In this document: piece by piece, positions 17,338-25,625 of the stretch
How the letters are laid out: the number at the start of each line of letters is the position of its first letter
How positions within the stretch are numbered: position 1 is the stretch's first letter
Origin: [Empedobacter] haloabium
GTDB lineage: Bacteria > Pseudomonadota > Gammaproteobacteria > Burkholderiales > Burkholderiaceae_D
Assembly (NCBI GenBank): GCA_008011715.2
Contig: CP136508.1
Location: 434,001 to 498,000, forward strand
Direction of reading: 5' to 3'
DNA length: 64,000 bases
Made by a program: the position numbers and the translations under genes
The notes under the pieces: model-generated
Database searches by the model: none
Told to the model about the DNA's origin: nothing
What the model saw: only the letters and a program-made list of their open reading frames with translations

Positions 17338-17374
17338 GCAAATGCACCGTAATTCGGTGCATTTGCCTTTTTTA
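17338..17374 (+). terminator. Rho-independent terminator without an evident upstream gene
   Basis: A perfect 11-bp stem (GCAAATGCACC / GGTGCATTTGC) with a 7-nt loop, followed by a T-rich run ending TTTTTTAA. It lies about 60 bp before the alpA remnant. The gene it once served is not visible; the upstream 700 bp look degraded. Confidence 0.6.
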
Positions 17375-17433
17375 ATTTGATTCCGGAAGCCAGTATGCAC
17401 CTCGTTATCCAACAACGAAGAAGGCGTACTGAT

Positions 17434-17665
17434 ATGAACCAACTGCCAGAAACCGGCTTCCTGCGTGCCTCGCAAATCTTAGGCCGCCCGAAAGCGACCC
17501 CGCCGATCCCCACCCATTATTCCGGTCAGCCCCGCAACCTGGTGGGCCGGCGTCAAAAGTGGACGTTTCCCCTCGCCCGTAAAACTCGGGCCGCGCATGA
17601 CTGCATGGCGCGTCGAGGACATCCGCGCGTTCATCTCCGCGCAGGCGCCTTTGCATGCGGCATAA
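17434..17665 (+). pseudogene. alpA: frameshifted AlpA-family regulator
   Basis: The first frame gives MNQLPETGFLRASQILGRP and then degenerates. One base further on, at about 17507-17512 (ATCCCCACCC), a different frame continues the family pattern: PIIPVSPATWWAGVKSGRF, then KLGPRMTAWRVEDIRAFI and a stop at 17663-17665. Together these make a normal ~77-aa AlpA winged-HTH excisionase/regulator of prophages and integrative elements. A single extra base therefore breaks the gene. AlpA is an element marker, supporting the island call. Confidence 0.75.
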
Positions 17666-17681
17666 GGTAAAACACGTCTCC

Positions 17682-17764
17682 GAAGGGAGCAGCAAATCGG
17701 CGAAGGGAGCGAAGGGAGCACAGTTTTTTATCTGCACTCTTCGACACTCTTCGTGCTCCCTTCG
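17682..17764 (+). repeat. GAAGGGAGC iteron-like repeats with inverted copy
   Basis: GAAGGGAGC occurs at 17682-17690, 17702-17710 and 17711-17719 in direct orientation, and its complement GCTCCCTTC at 17755-17763. The last direct and the inverted copy can pair as a long-loop hairpin. Placed right after alpA, this could be a replication or excision control region of the former element. Confidence 0.5.
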
Positions 17765-18164
17765 GTAGATTCAGGAGGCCCATCAGGTTTGCGGACGCCA
17801 ATGAGCTGCGACGGCTACGCGTGAGCGTTTGTAAGGGGCTGGCGTGCTGGGACCATCGGGGACATCGGCAGGTACGCCGAGACGCTGCTAGACGCAGCAG
17901 GGTCTCGGCGTGGTTCTGGCCGAGGACAGGTTGCAAGCTGGCCAACTGATCGACAGCGTGGCTGCACAGAGCGCGTCGATAGTTCGATCGGCTAAGGCGA
18001 GCGATTGAGCTTGAGGCGGCATTGACTGGCAGTGCAGTAATAACGGCGCTCGAGTTCGTGCCCGCCGTTTCTCTGGCTCAAGTGCGGTGAAATTTTCGGT
18101 GTGCATACGCCACAGTTATACTTAGACTGCAGCAAGCCGCTGCGACATAATACGAGGAGCGATA
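17765..18164. other. intergenic stretch without a gene
   Basis: About 400 bp. No frame with start, RBS and plausible composition on either strand. The last 60 bp become A+T richer and contain the GAGGAG ribosome binding site of the next gene, so its promoter must lie here. Confidence 0.4.
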
Positions 18165-18869
18165 GTGGAGCCTCTTCCGACAAAAAGAAGTAAGGGCGAC
18201 TACGCCCGTGATACCGCGCGGGCCGCAATTTCTATGGTGCCAATGGCCGGCGGTCCCCTTCAGGTAGCGTTTGAAGCGCTGTTTTCTGCACCAATCGAGA
18301 AGCGCAAGGAGCGATGGCTGCAACAACTCTCCGAGGTGGTGGTTGAGCTTGGGGCGCGTGTTGACGAGCTGACGCCGGAACGTCTAGTACAAGATGATGT
18401 TTTTGTGACCGTAGTAATGCAGGCAAGCCAGATTGCCCTTCGAAATCACCAGTCAGAAAAGCTGGAGGCTTTGCGTAATGCCGTATTGAACGCTGTGCTC
18501 AGCACGATCGAGGAGGATGAGAAGTTCATCTTCCTGCGACTCATAGATCAGCTAGCACCCGTGCATCTCCGTCTGCTGAAGTTCCTGGACGATCCGGGTA
18601 AATGGATGGACGTCCATGGTATCGGCAACCCTGGCTGGAGCATGGGAGGGGTCTCGACAGTCATTGAACACTGCTTCCCAGCCATGGCAGGGCGACGAGA
18701 GGTGTACGACCAAGTTATCCGAGACCTTCAAACGGAAGGGCTAGTGTCCCAAGGTTCTTTCGCCCACGTGACGATGTCTGGAAGTGGAATGCTTGAGTCT
18801 CGATCAAGCCCACGTGGTCGGGCATTTCTGCAGTTCATCACCGATACCGCACTGTCTCGGCAGCCATAG
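18165..18869 (+). CDS. island-borne soluble protein of unknown function
   Basis: A 234-aa protein starting at GTG, with GAGGAG 6 nt upstream. Residues 20-45 are apolar and Gly/Pro-rich (AISMVPMAGGPLQVAFEAL), followed by a strongly helical charged region (KRKERWLQQLSEVVVELG) to about residue 130 and a C-terminal part with IRDLQTEGLVSQGSF, a winged-helix-like motif. No family recognised with certainty. A hydrophobic N-terminal segment joined to a helical bundle and a wHTH-like end is compatible with an abortive-infection type effector, but this is speculative. Codon use is less GC-rich than in the core genes. Confidence 0.65.
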   Translation: MEPLPTKRSKGDYARDTARAAISMVPMAGGPLQVAFEALFSAPIEKRKERWLQQLSEVVVELGARVDELTPERLVQDDVFVTVVMQASQIALRNHQSEKLEALRNAVLNAVLSTIEEDEKFIFLRLIDQLAPVHLRLLKFLDDPGKWMDVHGIGNPGWSMGGVSTVIEHCFPAMAGRREVYDQVIRDLQTEGLVSQGSFAHVTMSGSGMLESRSSPRGRAFLQFITDTALSRQP

Positions 18870-19257
18870 CAATTCTGCTATTTACTGAGCGGTATCGGCC
18901 AAGGTCCTGCATCGGTCATCCGGTGCTATCGGCTGTCGCTGCCCACCCCGGCCGCAGTCAGCCGCTCGAATTTCGTTCGGCTGGTGTGCAGAGGACGACC
19001 GTCAGGTTGCCGCTGGTGAACGGGATGGCCGGCTGGCTACCGCATCGACGCGTCCGCAGATCCCCGGCCGCGCCTTCGTGCGAATTGCGTCCGAAGCTCG
19101 CAGCACTGCTACAGCCGCACCCGGCGGCATGGCCCGAATTTTCGGGGCATTGCACCAGGGTGCTGCTCGACGTCGCCGCAGCCTGTTGAAGCGCCGGCGC
19201 GGGCCTGACCCGGGCCGATCCGCTCTACCCACCGGTGGGCAAAGCGCGCACCGCGGT

Positions 19258-19290
19258 GCATTTGCTGATTTCCGGGCATTTGCTGATTTC
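19258..19290. repeat. two tandem 15-bp repeats in an 18-bp period
   Basis: GCATTTGCTGATTTC occurs at 19258-19272 and 19276-19290. A partial inverted copy of the end (GGAAATCA) follows. The surrounding gap 18870-19509 (640 bp) holds no gene that I can support; its last 200 bp are A+T rich and presumably hold the promoter of the next gene. Confidence 0.5.
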
Positions 19291-19509
19291 TAGCCGGAAA
19301 TCAAGTTAATCTAATGGCCGATTTCCCTATATATCAATGATTTAGGTGCATTCTCGCATTTGATTAAGTTTAAAAAGGGGATATTTTCTGCGCGTGAGGA
19401 TACACGGGGTGTCCGGCCGAGGCGACCCTAGACTTTGAGCCACCGTCCCCCTCTTGTCCGAAACGATGAGCTATGATTGCCTATCGAATAACTCCTATGG
19501 TGGAAACGA

Positions 19510-20013
19510 ATGGTTGAGTTCGTTAGAGGTTTGAGTCAGTCAGACCTCATTGCTACTGGGGCAATGCTAGTTTCGATACTTTCCGCCATCTACTCGAGCA
19601 GATCGTGGCTGGAGGATCGACGAGCAAACCGTCTAACATTGCTCGTAACGCAGCAAGAAATTTTTGATCGGTTCTATGCTGTGGCAAGACACATGGAACA
19701 AAAAGCCGACTTGGCAGAGCTAACTGTCGTGTCTGGCCTCTACCGGAGCAAGCTCTTGGCTCCCATGTATCTCCCGGCAGGTCTAGCGGCGGACTTTGTG
19801 GACTATTATGATGCCTGTTTTGCTATTGCTGATCGGCAGCGTACTCATCCTGGCTTGCACCAACGCACCATGGAGATTGAGGAAGCATTCCGCATAGAGC
19901 GCGAGCTTGCTCCGGAGATCGAGCGCGATCTCCTCGCACTAATGCGGGATGGAACTTACTACCGGGCCTGTTGGCTAACGCGGGTCAGTGCCTTTCTCAC
20001 TCGCAAAGTATAG
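19510..20013 (+). CDS. membrane-anchored protein of unknown function
   Basis: A 167-aa protein with one N-terminal hydrophobic helix (ATGAMLVSILSAIYSS, about residues 15-31) followed by a charged helical cytoplasmic part (RRANRLTLLVTQQEIFDRF, RTMEIEEAFRIERELAPE). Low-GC codon use, like the other island genes. The topology resembles small DUF4760-like proteins found near defence genes, but I cannot assign it. Stands alone, same strand as the 18165 gene, separated by 640 bp. Confidence 0.65.
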   Translation: MVEFVRGLSQSDLIATGAMLVSILSAIYSSRSWLEDRRANRLTLLVTQQEIFDRFYAVARHMEQKADLAELTVVSGLYRSKLLAPMYLPAGLAADFVDYYDACFAIADRQRTHPGLHQRTMEIEEAFRIERELAPEIERDLLALMRDGTYYRACWLTRVSAFLTRKV

Positions 20014-20483
20014 CTAGGCGCGGCTTGGTCCTAGTGTTCTGTCGGTACTAACCGCTGATGGCCACCGCTGGGGATCATTTCCGCCGACACCGCGCACGCG
20101 TGCGAGGGCAAAGGGAATCAGATTCCACGGTGCCAGGCGCATGGTCTCTAAATGGGAGTCTGGCTCACAATTAGACGTCGGCCCGCTCGGGTGGAGTCGG
20201 ACTCCAGTTCCAGCATGGTGGAGCCGGGCTCCAGTACACATCGCAGCCTGGCCGCTCCGGCATTTCTGAACAGTCGGGCGGAATAAACGCTGATGGCTCT
20301 AGGGCTGGCGACCCGAACAGGTCCGGTCAATCTGAACGCTTTCCGGGTCTCGATCCTACCCTACGCAGAGTTCTGCGGAGGGTCTGCTGCGTCAAATGTC
20401 GGCCTGGCCGGCAATTGGCAAAGGGTCGCGTTTTGAAAACATGCGGGTTTTGAGCTTTTATGATGCTGTCTGATGCAGGTGGG
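20014..20483. other. intergenic stretch at the tRNA end of the island
   Basis: About 470 bp with no supported gene. It includes two 19-bp direct repeats, GGTGGAGTCGGACTCCAGT (20190-20208) and GGTGGAGCCGGGCTCCAGT (20217-20235), each internally palindromic (GGAGTC-GGACTCC and GGAGCC-GGGCTCC), in a 27-bp period next to the proposed attachment site. Confidence 0.45.
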
Positions 20484-20568
20484 TGGTGCCGGGAACCGGA
20501 ATCGAACCGGTACGCCTTGCGGCGCGGGATTTTGAGTCCCGTGCGTCTACCTATTCCGCCATCCCGGC
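20484..20568 (-). tRNA. tRNA-Leu (anticodon CAA)
   Basis: The minus strand reads GCCGGGATGGCGGAATAGG as acceptor and D-arm start, an anticodon arm with loop CTCAAAA (anticodon CAA, decoding UUG), a long class II variable arm, T-arm GGTTCGATTCC and an encoded CCA. Acceptor strands GCCGGGA and TCCCGGC pair (with the usual discriminator A). Length 85 nt including CCA fits a leucine tRNA. Confidence 0.95.
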
Positions 20569-20580
20569 AACGCGCCGTGC

Positions 20581-20609
20581 ATTATGAATGATTTGATCAG
20601 CTGCGGCAA
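20581..20609 (-). promoter_or_regulatory. sigma-70 promoter of tRNA-Leu
   Basis: On the minus strand TTGCCG (20604-20609), exactly 17 bp, then CATAAT (20581-20586). It places transcription start about 6 bases before the tRNA 5' end, with a GC-rich discriminator, as usual for stable-RNA promoters. Confidence 0.6.
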
Positions 20610-20705
20610 CCCTGCCAAGGTTGTTATCGTTCTGACAATCGGAGCCCGAACCGGATCGCGTATCATCTCGGCTGGCACGTAATGCCGGGCAACCGGCCAG
20701 CACGC

Positions 20706-22667
20706 ATGAAAAACAACAAAATCCGCGAAATCATCCTGGGCAAGGCGCTCGATCCGATGGCCAGCGAAACGCGCCACTCGATGGCCCTGGTGGCCTTCCT
20801 GGCGTGGGTGGGGCTGGGGGCGGACGGCCTGTCGTCCTCCGCCTATGGCCCGGAAGAGACGTTCAAGGCGCTGGGCACGCATACGCACCTGGGCTTGTAC
20901 ATGGCCATCGCCACGGCCGTCACCGTGTTCATCATCGCGCTGGCGTACAACCAGGTCATCGAGCTGTTCCCGACCGGCGGCGGCGGTTATCGCGTCGCCA
21001 CCAAGCTGGTGGGACCCTACCTGGGCCTGATTTCCGGCTGCGCCCTGATCCTCGACTACGTGCTGACGATCGCCATCTCCATCGCCTCCGGCGTCGATGC
21101 GCTGGCCTCGTTCCTGCCGCTGTGGTTCCAGCCCTATAAGCTATGGGCGGAAGCGTTCTTCATCGCGGTGCTGATCGTGATGAACCTGCGCGGCCTGAAG
21201 GAGGCGATCCAGATCCTGCTGCCGATCTTCGTCGGCTTCGTGCTGACGCACCTCGTGCTGATCGTCTACGGCATCGCCGCGCATGCTTCCTATCTGCCGG
21301 ACCTGGTGCCGGGCACGCTGGACGAAACCTACACCCTGGCCGGTTCCATCGGCTGGAGCGGCGTGGCCGCGATGCTGCTGCTGGCGTATTCGCAGGGCGG
21401 CGGTACCTATACTGGCCTGGAGGCCGTGTCGAACAACGTCAACCTGCTGGCAGAGCCGCGCGTGCGCACCGGCAAGGTGACGATGATCTACATGGCGCTG
21501 TCGCTGGCCGTGACGGCCGCCGGCATCATCCTGCTGTACCTGTTGTGGGACGCGTCGCCGATCCATGGCGAGACCCTGAACGCGACGACGTTCCGCAGCA
21601 TCATCGAGAACGCCAACCCGGGCGGAGGTGTCGCCAACCAGATCATGCTGGCCATCGTGCTGGCGTTCGAGGCGGGCCTGCTGTTCGTGGCCGCCAACAC
21701 CGGCTTCCTGGGCGGGCCGTCCGTGCTGTCGAACATGGCGGCCGACTCGTGGGTGCCGCACAAGTTCCGCTACCTGTCCACGCGCCTGGTCACGCAGAAC
21801 GGCATCCTCGTCATGGGCCTGGCAGCGCTGGCGATCCTGTTCTGGACGGGCGGCAGCGTCACCTTGCTGGTCGTGCTGTATTCGATTTCCGTGTTCCTGA
21901 CGTTCGCGATTTCCCTGTTCGGCCTGTGCCTGTATTGGGCGCGCAACCGCAAGAAAGGCACCCACTGGTTGCGCCGGCTGCTGCTGTCGGCGCTGGGCTT
22001 CATCATCTGCGCCGGCATCCTGGTCGTGCTGCTGGTCGAGCGCTTCGCGCAGGGCGGCTGGGCAACCGCGCTGATCATCGGCGCGATCGCCACGTTGTGC
22101 ATCTTCATCCGCAACCACTATCGTGAGACCAAGCAGGCGATTCACTCGGTCGACGAGGTGTTCGCCACGCAGCCGTTCGGCCCGAACCGCGAGCCCATCG
22201 AACCGGACCCCCAGGCGCAGACGGCTGTGTTCATCGTCGGCACGTCGCGCGGCGGCGGGCTGCATGCGCTGCTGTGGGTGCAGCGGATGTTCCCGAACCA
22301 CTTCAAGAACTTCCTGTTCGTCAATGCCCGCACGGTCGACGCGCACGCGTACGGCGGCGAGGGTGCGATGGACAAGATGCGCGCCGAGGCGGCCGAGACG
22401 CTGGAGTACTTCGTCGACTTCTGCCACAGCCACGGCATGGCCGCGTCGTCTTACCTGGGCTTCGGCACGGATGCGGTCGACGAGGTCACGCGGCTGTGCG
22501 AGGAAATCAGCCGTGAGTTCCCGCACGCGATCTACTTCACCAGCAAGCTGATCTTCACCGCCGACAACTGGCTGGTGCGCATGCTGCACAACCAGGCTTC
22601 GCTGGCGGTGCAGCGGCGGCTGCATCTGGAGGGGTTGCAGATGGTGATCCTGCCAATGAAGGTGTGA
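20706..22667 (+). CDS. KimA-like APC-superfamily potassium permease
   Basis: A 653-aa protein starting MKNNKIREIILGKALDP. About twelve membrane helices fill residues 30-475, opened by the segment GLGADGLSSSAYGPEETF, which is characteristic of KUP/KimA-type amino acid-polyamine-cation superfamily carriers. The last ~160 residues are cytosolic (AVFIVGTSRGGGLHALLWVQ), a Rossmann-like nucleotide-binding domain as in KimA. Likely imports potassium with protons, controlled by cytosolic nucleotide; substrate is by analogy. The frame opens 8 codons earlier, but this ATG starts a typical N-terminus. Confidence 0.8.
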   Translation: MKNNKIREIILGKALDPMASETRHSMALVAFLAWVGLGADGLSSSAYGPEETFKALGTHTHLGLYMAIATAVTVFIIALAYNQVIELFPTGGGGYRVATKLVGPYLGLISGCALILDYVLTIAISIASGVDALASFLPLWFQPYKLWAEAFFIAVLIVMNLRGLKEAIQILLPIFVGFVLTHLVLIVYGIAAHASYLPDLVPGTLDETYTLAGSIGWSGVAAMLLLAYSQGGGTYTGLEAVSNNVNLLAEPRVRTGKVTMIYMALSLAVTAAGIILLYLLWDASPIHGETLNATTFRSIIENANPGGGVANQIMLAIVLAFEAGLLFVAANTGFLGGPSVLSNMAADSWVPHKFRYLSTRLVTQNGILVMGLAALAILFWTGGSVTLLVVLYSISVFLTFAISLFGLCLYWARNRKKGTHWLRRLLLSALGFIICAGILVVLLVERFAQGGWATALIIGAIATLCIFIRNHYRETKQAIHSVDEVFATQPFGPNREPIEPDPQAQTAVFIVGTSRGGGLHALLWVQRMFPNHFKNFLFVNARTVDAHAYGGEGAMDKMRAEAAETLEYFVDFCHSHGMAASSYLGFGTDAVDEVTRLCEEISREFPHAIYFTSKLIFTADNWLVRMLHNQASLAVQRRLHLEGLQMVILPMKV

Positions 22668-22863
22668 TGGCCGGGCTCGCGCGCCGGCAGGCGCTGCGGC
22701 CCATCCATAACGCCATCCAACCGACGCCGCTTGCAGCCTGTCCCCGAAATCCTGCGCTTCATCGCTTTCCAGGCGACCGCCAACCCTCCGTTTGTTACCT
22801 TGTCACTGTTGCCGCACATTACAGAGAGGCGGCGACGACCTGGCAACCACTCGGAGAACCCCC

Positions 22864-23310
22864 ATGAACCACGTACTGACCCGTGCCGTCGCGGCACTCA
22901 GCTTTGCCGTCGCCGGCCTTGCCGCCGCCGCCCCGCAAACCGCCGATACCACCGTGCCCGTTCCCGCCGCCCGCGCGACATACCAGCTTGCTCCACACGA
23001 GTTCGATGACTACGCCTTCAGCTATCGCCTGGCCAACGGCCAGGTCGCCGAGTTCGTCGAGCAGGGCGACCGGCAATACGTGGTCGTGCGCAACCATGGC
23101 ATGACGCAGACGATGAGTGCGCTGCAGACCAAGCGCGTGACGCCCGTGCAGCTGCTGGCGGTCGGCCCGGGCAAGTTCGTCACCCGCGACGGCGTCGAAC
23201 TGAGCTTCGCCAACGAAGGCGAGATGGTGACGATTACCAACTTCGAGCGCCTGCCGCGCGCGAAAGTGGCGCCAGCCGACATCGGCAAGCCTACGCTGGC
23301 ATTTCGCTGA
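22864..23310 (+). CDS. small exported protein of unknown function
   Basis: A 148-aa protein starting MNHVLTRAVAALSFAVAG, with signal peptide likely cut after GLAAAAPQ. The mature ~125 residues are beta-rich (YRLANGQVAEFVEQGDR, GKFVTRDGVELSFANEG). Oxalobacteraceae genomes hold many such exported single-domain proteins; no family name is certain. Monocistronic, ending just before a bidirectional-looking hairpin. Confidence 0.7.
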   Translation: MNHVLTRAVAALSFAVAGLAAAAPQTADTTVPVPAARATYQLAPHEFDDYAFSYRLANGQVAEFVEQGDRQYVVVRNHGMTQTMSALQTKRVTPVQLLAVGPGKFVTRDGVELSFANEGEMVTITNFERLPRAKVAPADIGKPTLAFR

Positions 23311-23332
23311 TCCGCGCGTGCCGCGCCCAATG

Positions 23333-23360
23333 AAAAAGGCCCGCTCGAAAGCGGGCCTTG
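23333..23360 (-). terminator. Rho-independent terminator of the FtsH-like gene
   Basis: GGCCCGCT, CGAA loop, AGCGGGCC with TTTTT on the minus-strand exit side (AAAAA at 23333-23337 on the plus strand). It lies 17 bp after the stop of the minus-strand protease gene and may also stop plus-strand readthrough from the exported-protein gene. Confidence 0.8.
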
Positions 23361-23376
23361 TCATGTGCGCGGCAGC

Positions 23377-25290
23377 TTACGCTGCCAAGCGCAGCGGTAC
23401 CGGATCGAGGCGCTCTTCCAGCAGCGCGAAGATGGCGTCCTTCGACAGCACGTAGCGTTCCATCAGCACGTCCTTCAGCGATTCCATCACGTCGCGGTAG
23501 TCGCCGATCGACTTCAGGGTCTGGCTGTACAGTTCATCGGCCTTGGCTTCCACCTGCACCAGCGTGTGTTCGCCCGACGTTTCGTTCTTGAACTGGCTGT
23601 AGTCCAGCTTCGAGCGCGAGTACATCGACAGGCGGTTGACCATCATGTCCAGCATCGAGGTCGCCTTCTGGATGTCGTTCTGGCTCCCGACCGAAATGCC
23701 GCGGGCGCCGTAGAACAGTTCCTCGGCCGCCACGCCGCCGTACAGCTGCATGACGTCGCGTTCCATCTCTTCCAGCGTGCGCAGCGACATGTCGTCACCG
23801 GCGGACAGCACATAGCCCAGCGCGTTCAGTTTCGATACCGATTCCGTGCTGATCTTCAGCAGGTGCGACTTTTCCTTTACTTCCGCCAGGGACAGGCCTT
23901 CGCGCAGGTACGGGTCGATCTGCATGAAGAAGTGGCCCAGTTCGTGCAGGGCGATACGCTCGCGCTGGCGGGTCTTCTCGGCCGTCGTGGCGCGGTCGGT
24001 CAGGCCGATGGTGGCGCGCTCGAAGGCGCGGAACATCAGGTCCGTATTGATGACGGTCTTCTCCTGGATCGACAGCAGCGAGGCGCGGTCCACCACGGTT
24101 TCCAGCAGCGCGGGGCTGAGGTTGTTGGTGATCTCGGCCACCTGGCCCAGGTCCATGTCGTTCCAGTCCACCAGGCCGTCTTCCTTGCGTTTCAGGAACG
24201 AGCGCAGCAGCTCTTCGCGCTCCGACCTGTTCGGCAGGCGGAAATTGATCTTGACGGAGAAGCGGCGCAGCATGGCTTCGTCCATCTGCGAGTTGTTGTC
24301 GTCGAAGTTCGACGCCACGACCCAGATGACACCCTTGCCTTCGTCGCTCTTGACGCCGTCCAGCAGGCCCAGCAGCGTGTTGGCGGTGTCGTCTTCCCAC
24401 TTCTTCTCGCCGCGGCCGCGCGGCATGAACAGCGCCTGCGCCTCGTCCAGGAAGATGATGCAGTTGCCGCGTGCGGCCGCCTTGCGGTACAGCGCATTCA
24501 GCGACTTGGAACCGCCACCGATATAGCCCGATTCCAGCGCCGAGCCCGAGGCCGAGATCAGTGGATAGCCCAGGCGCTTGGCCAGGTAGCCGGCCAGCTT
24601 GGTTTTACCCGTACCGGCAGGGCCCGTCAGCATGACGTTGAACGGCTTGTCGATATTGTGCTGCTTGTACACGCTGCGGTTGCGGATCATGTCTTCCAGG
24701 TGCAGCACTTCCTGCTTGATGTCTTCCATGCCGATCAGGTCGTCCATCGAGCCCTTCAGCTTGTCCGGGGTGATGACGGCGGCGGACATGCCCATGCCCG
24801 GGATGCCGAACTTCAGCACGAACAGCAGCAGGGTGACGAGGAAGATGTCGAAGGCGTGACGGCGGGCGAAGCCGGTGACGGTGGCCATCGTGCCGCCGTC
24901 GTCCTGCAGCACGGCCTTGTGCGACGCCAGGTACTCTTCCTTGGCGATGGCATACGGCAGGCCGTTACGCAGCAGCACCTCGCGCTCCAGCGACAGGTGC
25001 GAGGTGCTCGGCACCTTCACCACGTGCAGCTGGGCCGAGTCCTTGTATTTGTAGATGTAGCGCGGCGCGTCCGACAGCGGACGGGCGATCAGCAGGTAGT
25101 CCAGCTTGTCGCGCTGGCCCACCAGGGCCGTGATCTCGGAAATGTTCTGCGAGCGTACGACCGGGCTGCCATCTTGCGTCGTCTCGTTGCCGAGGACTGC
25201 AAAGGCGACGGCCCCGATCGTCAGGACAACCAGGGCGATGCGCACCCAGGTGTTCTTGAGAGCGAGCTGAAGTTTGTAGAGATTGAACAT
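23377..25290 (-). CDS. FtsH-like membrane AAA+ zinc protease, divergent
   Basis: A 637-aa protein starting MFNLYKLQLALKNTWVRIA. Two membrane helices (about 16-34 and 147-165) flank a ~110-residue periplasmic domain. The AAA module has Walker A GPAGTGKT (223-230), Walker B CIIFLDEAQALF (277-288) and a second region of homology. The M41 part has HELGH (H449, E450, H453) and a late ND in GSQNDIQKATS for the third ligand. Usual FtsH has HEAGH and DEIDA in Walker B; here these are HELGH and DEAQA, so this is a paralogous branch and not the housekeeping ftsH. It degrades membrane or cytosolic proteins at the inner membrane. Confidence 0.85.
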   Translation of the reverse strand: MFNLYKLQLALKNTWVRIALVVLTIGAVAFAVLGNETTQDGSPVVRSQNISEITALVGQRDKLDYLLIARPLSDAPRYIYKYKDSAQLHVVKVPSTSHLSLEREVLLRNGLPYAIAKEEYLASHKAVLQDDGGTMATVTGFARRHAFDIFLVTLLLFVLKFGIPGMGMSAAVITPDKLKGSMDDLIGMEDIKQEVLHLEDMIRNRSVYKQHNIDKPFNVMLTGPAGTGKTKLAGYLAKRLGYPLISASGSALESGYIGGGSKSLNALYRKAAARGNCIIFLDEAQALFMPRGRGEKKWEDDTANTLLGLLDGVKSDEGKGVIWVVASNFDDNNSQMDEAMLRRFSVKINFRLPNRSEREELLRSFLKRKEDGLVDWNDMDLGQVAEITNNLSPALLETVVDRASLLSIQEKTVINTDLMFRAFERATIGLTDRATTAEKTRQRERIALHELGHFFMQIDPYLREGLSLAEVKEKSHLLKISTESVSKLNALGYVLSAGDDMSLRTLEEMERDVMQLYGGVAAEELFYGARGISVGSQNDIQKATSMLDMMVNRLSMYSRSKLDYSQFKNETSGEHTLVQVEAKADELYSQTLKSIGDYRDVMESLKDVLMERYVLSKDAIFALLEERLDPVPLRLAA

Positions 25291-25625
25291 TGGCAGACTC
25301 AATAAGGGACAAACACGTGAAACGAATGTCGATACAACGAGATGGGCTGTGCGCGTGGGCGCGGCGCTCAGCACAGACCTCGGGATCCGGCGCGCGGTTA
25401 GCGGGGCACAACCGGGAAGTCGTGTCGCTGTGCATGGAGGCTGCTTGGGGGGCAGCTTTTATTTCCGATAAGGGCTTGTCCCTTAATGCCGAGCGGCAAC
25501 GTAGCGTATATGTGGACTATACCGGCGTCCGCAAGCTTTGTCTTTAGTTTCCTCAAGAAAAAACAATGCCGTGCAACACCTTTTTACGCTTGTCGTTACC
25601 GCTTGTCTACTCGGTTTTACAAGTG
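25291..25625. other. promoter region of the FtsH-like gene
   Basis: 335 bp, no gene. On the minus strand TATAGT near 25519-25524 is a fair -10 box. The part nearest 25560-25625 is A+T rich and follows the stop of the binding-protein gene. Confidence 0.35.

Larger units (their letters stand above)
14039..20568. mobile_element. decayed genomic island at tRNA-Leu(CAA)
   Basis: One edge is the tRNA-Leu gene at 20484-20568; the other is a 22-bp near-copy of that tRNA's 3' end at 14039-14060. Between them are a mobile-element-type gene fragment, a frameshifted alpA regulator, iteron-like repeats, four orphan genes and about 2.5 kb without convincing genes. Base composition is visibly lower in G+C than the flanks, especially at 14.5-16.1 and 18.1-20.0 kb. 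No integrase gene remains. This is an inference from boundaries plus content; the two tRNA-end copies are not identical. Confidence 0.5.

Noticed and set aside
17338..17374. Hairpin considered as an integron attC site
   Set aside because: It has a perfect stem followed by a T-run and lacks the R'/R'' core sites; terminator is the better reading.
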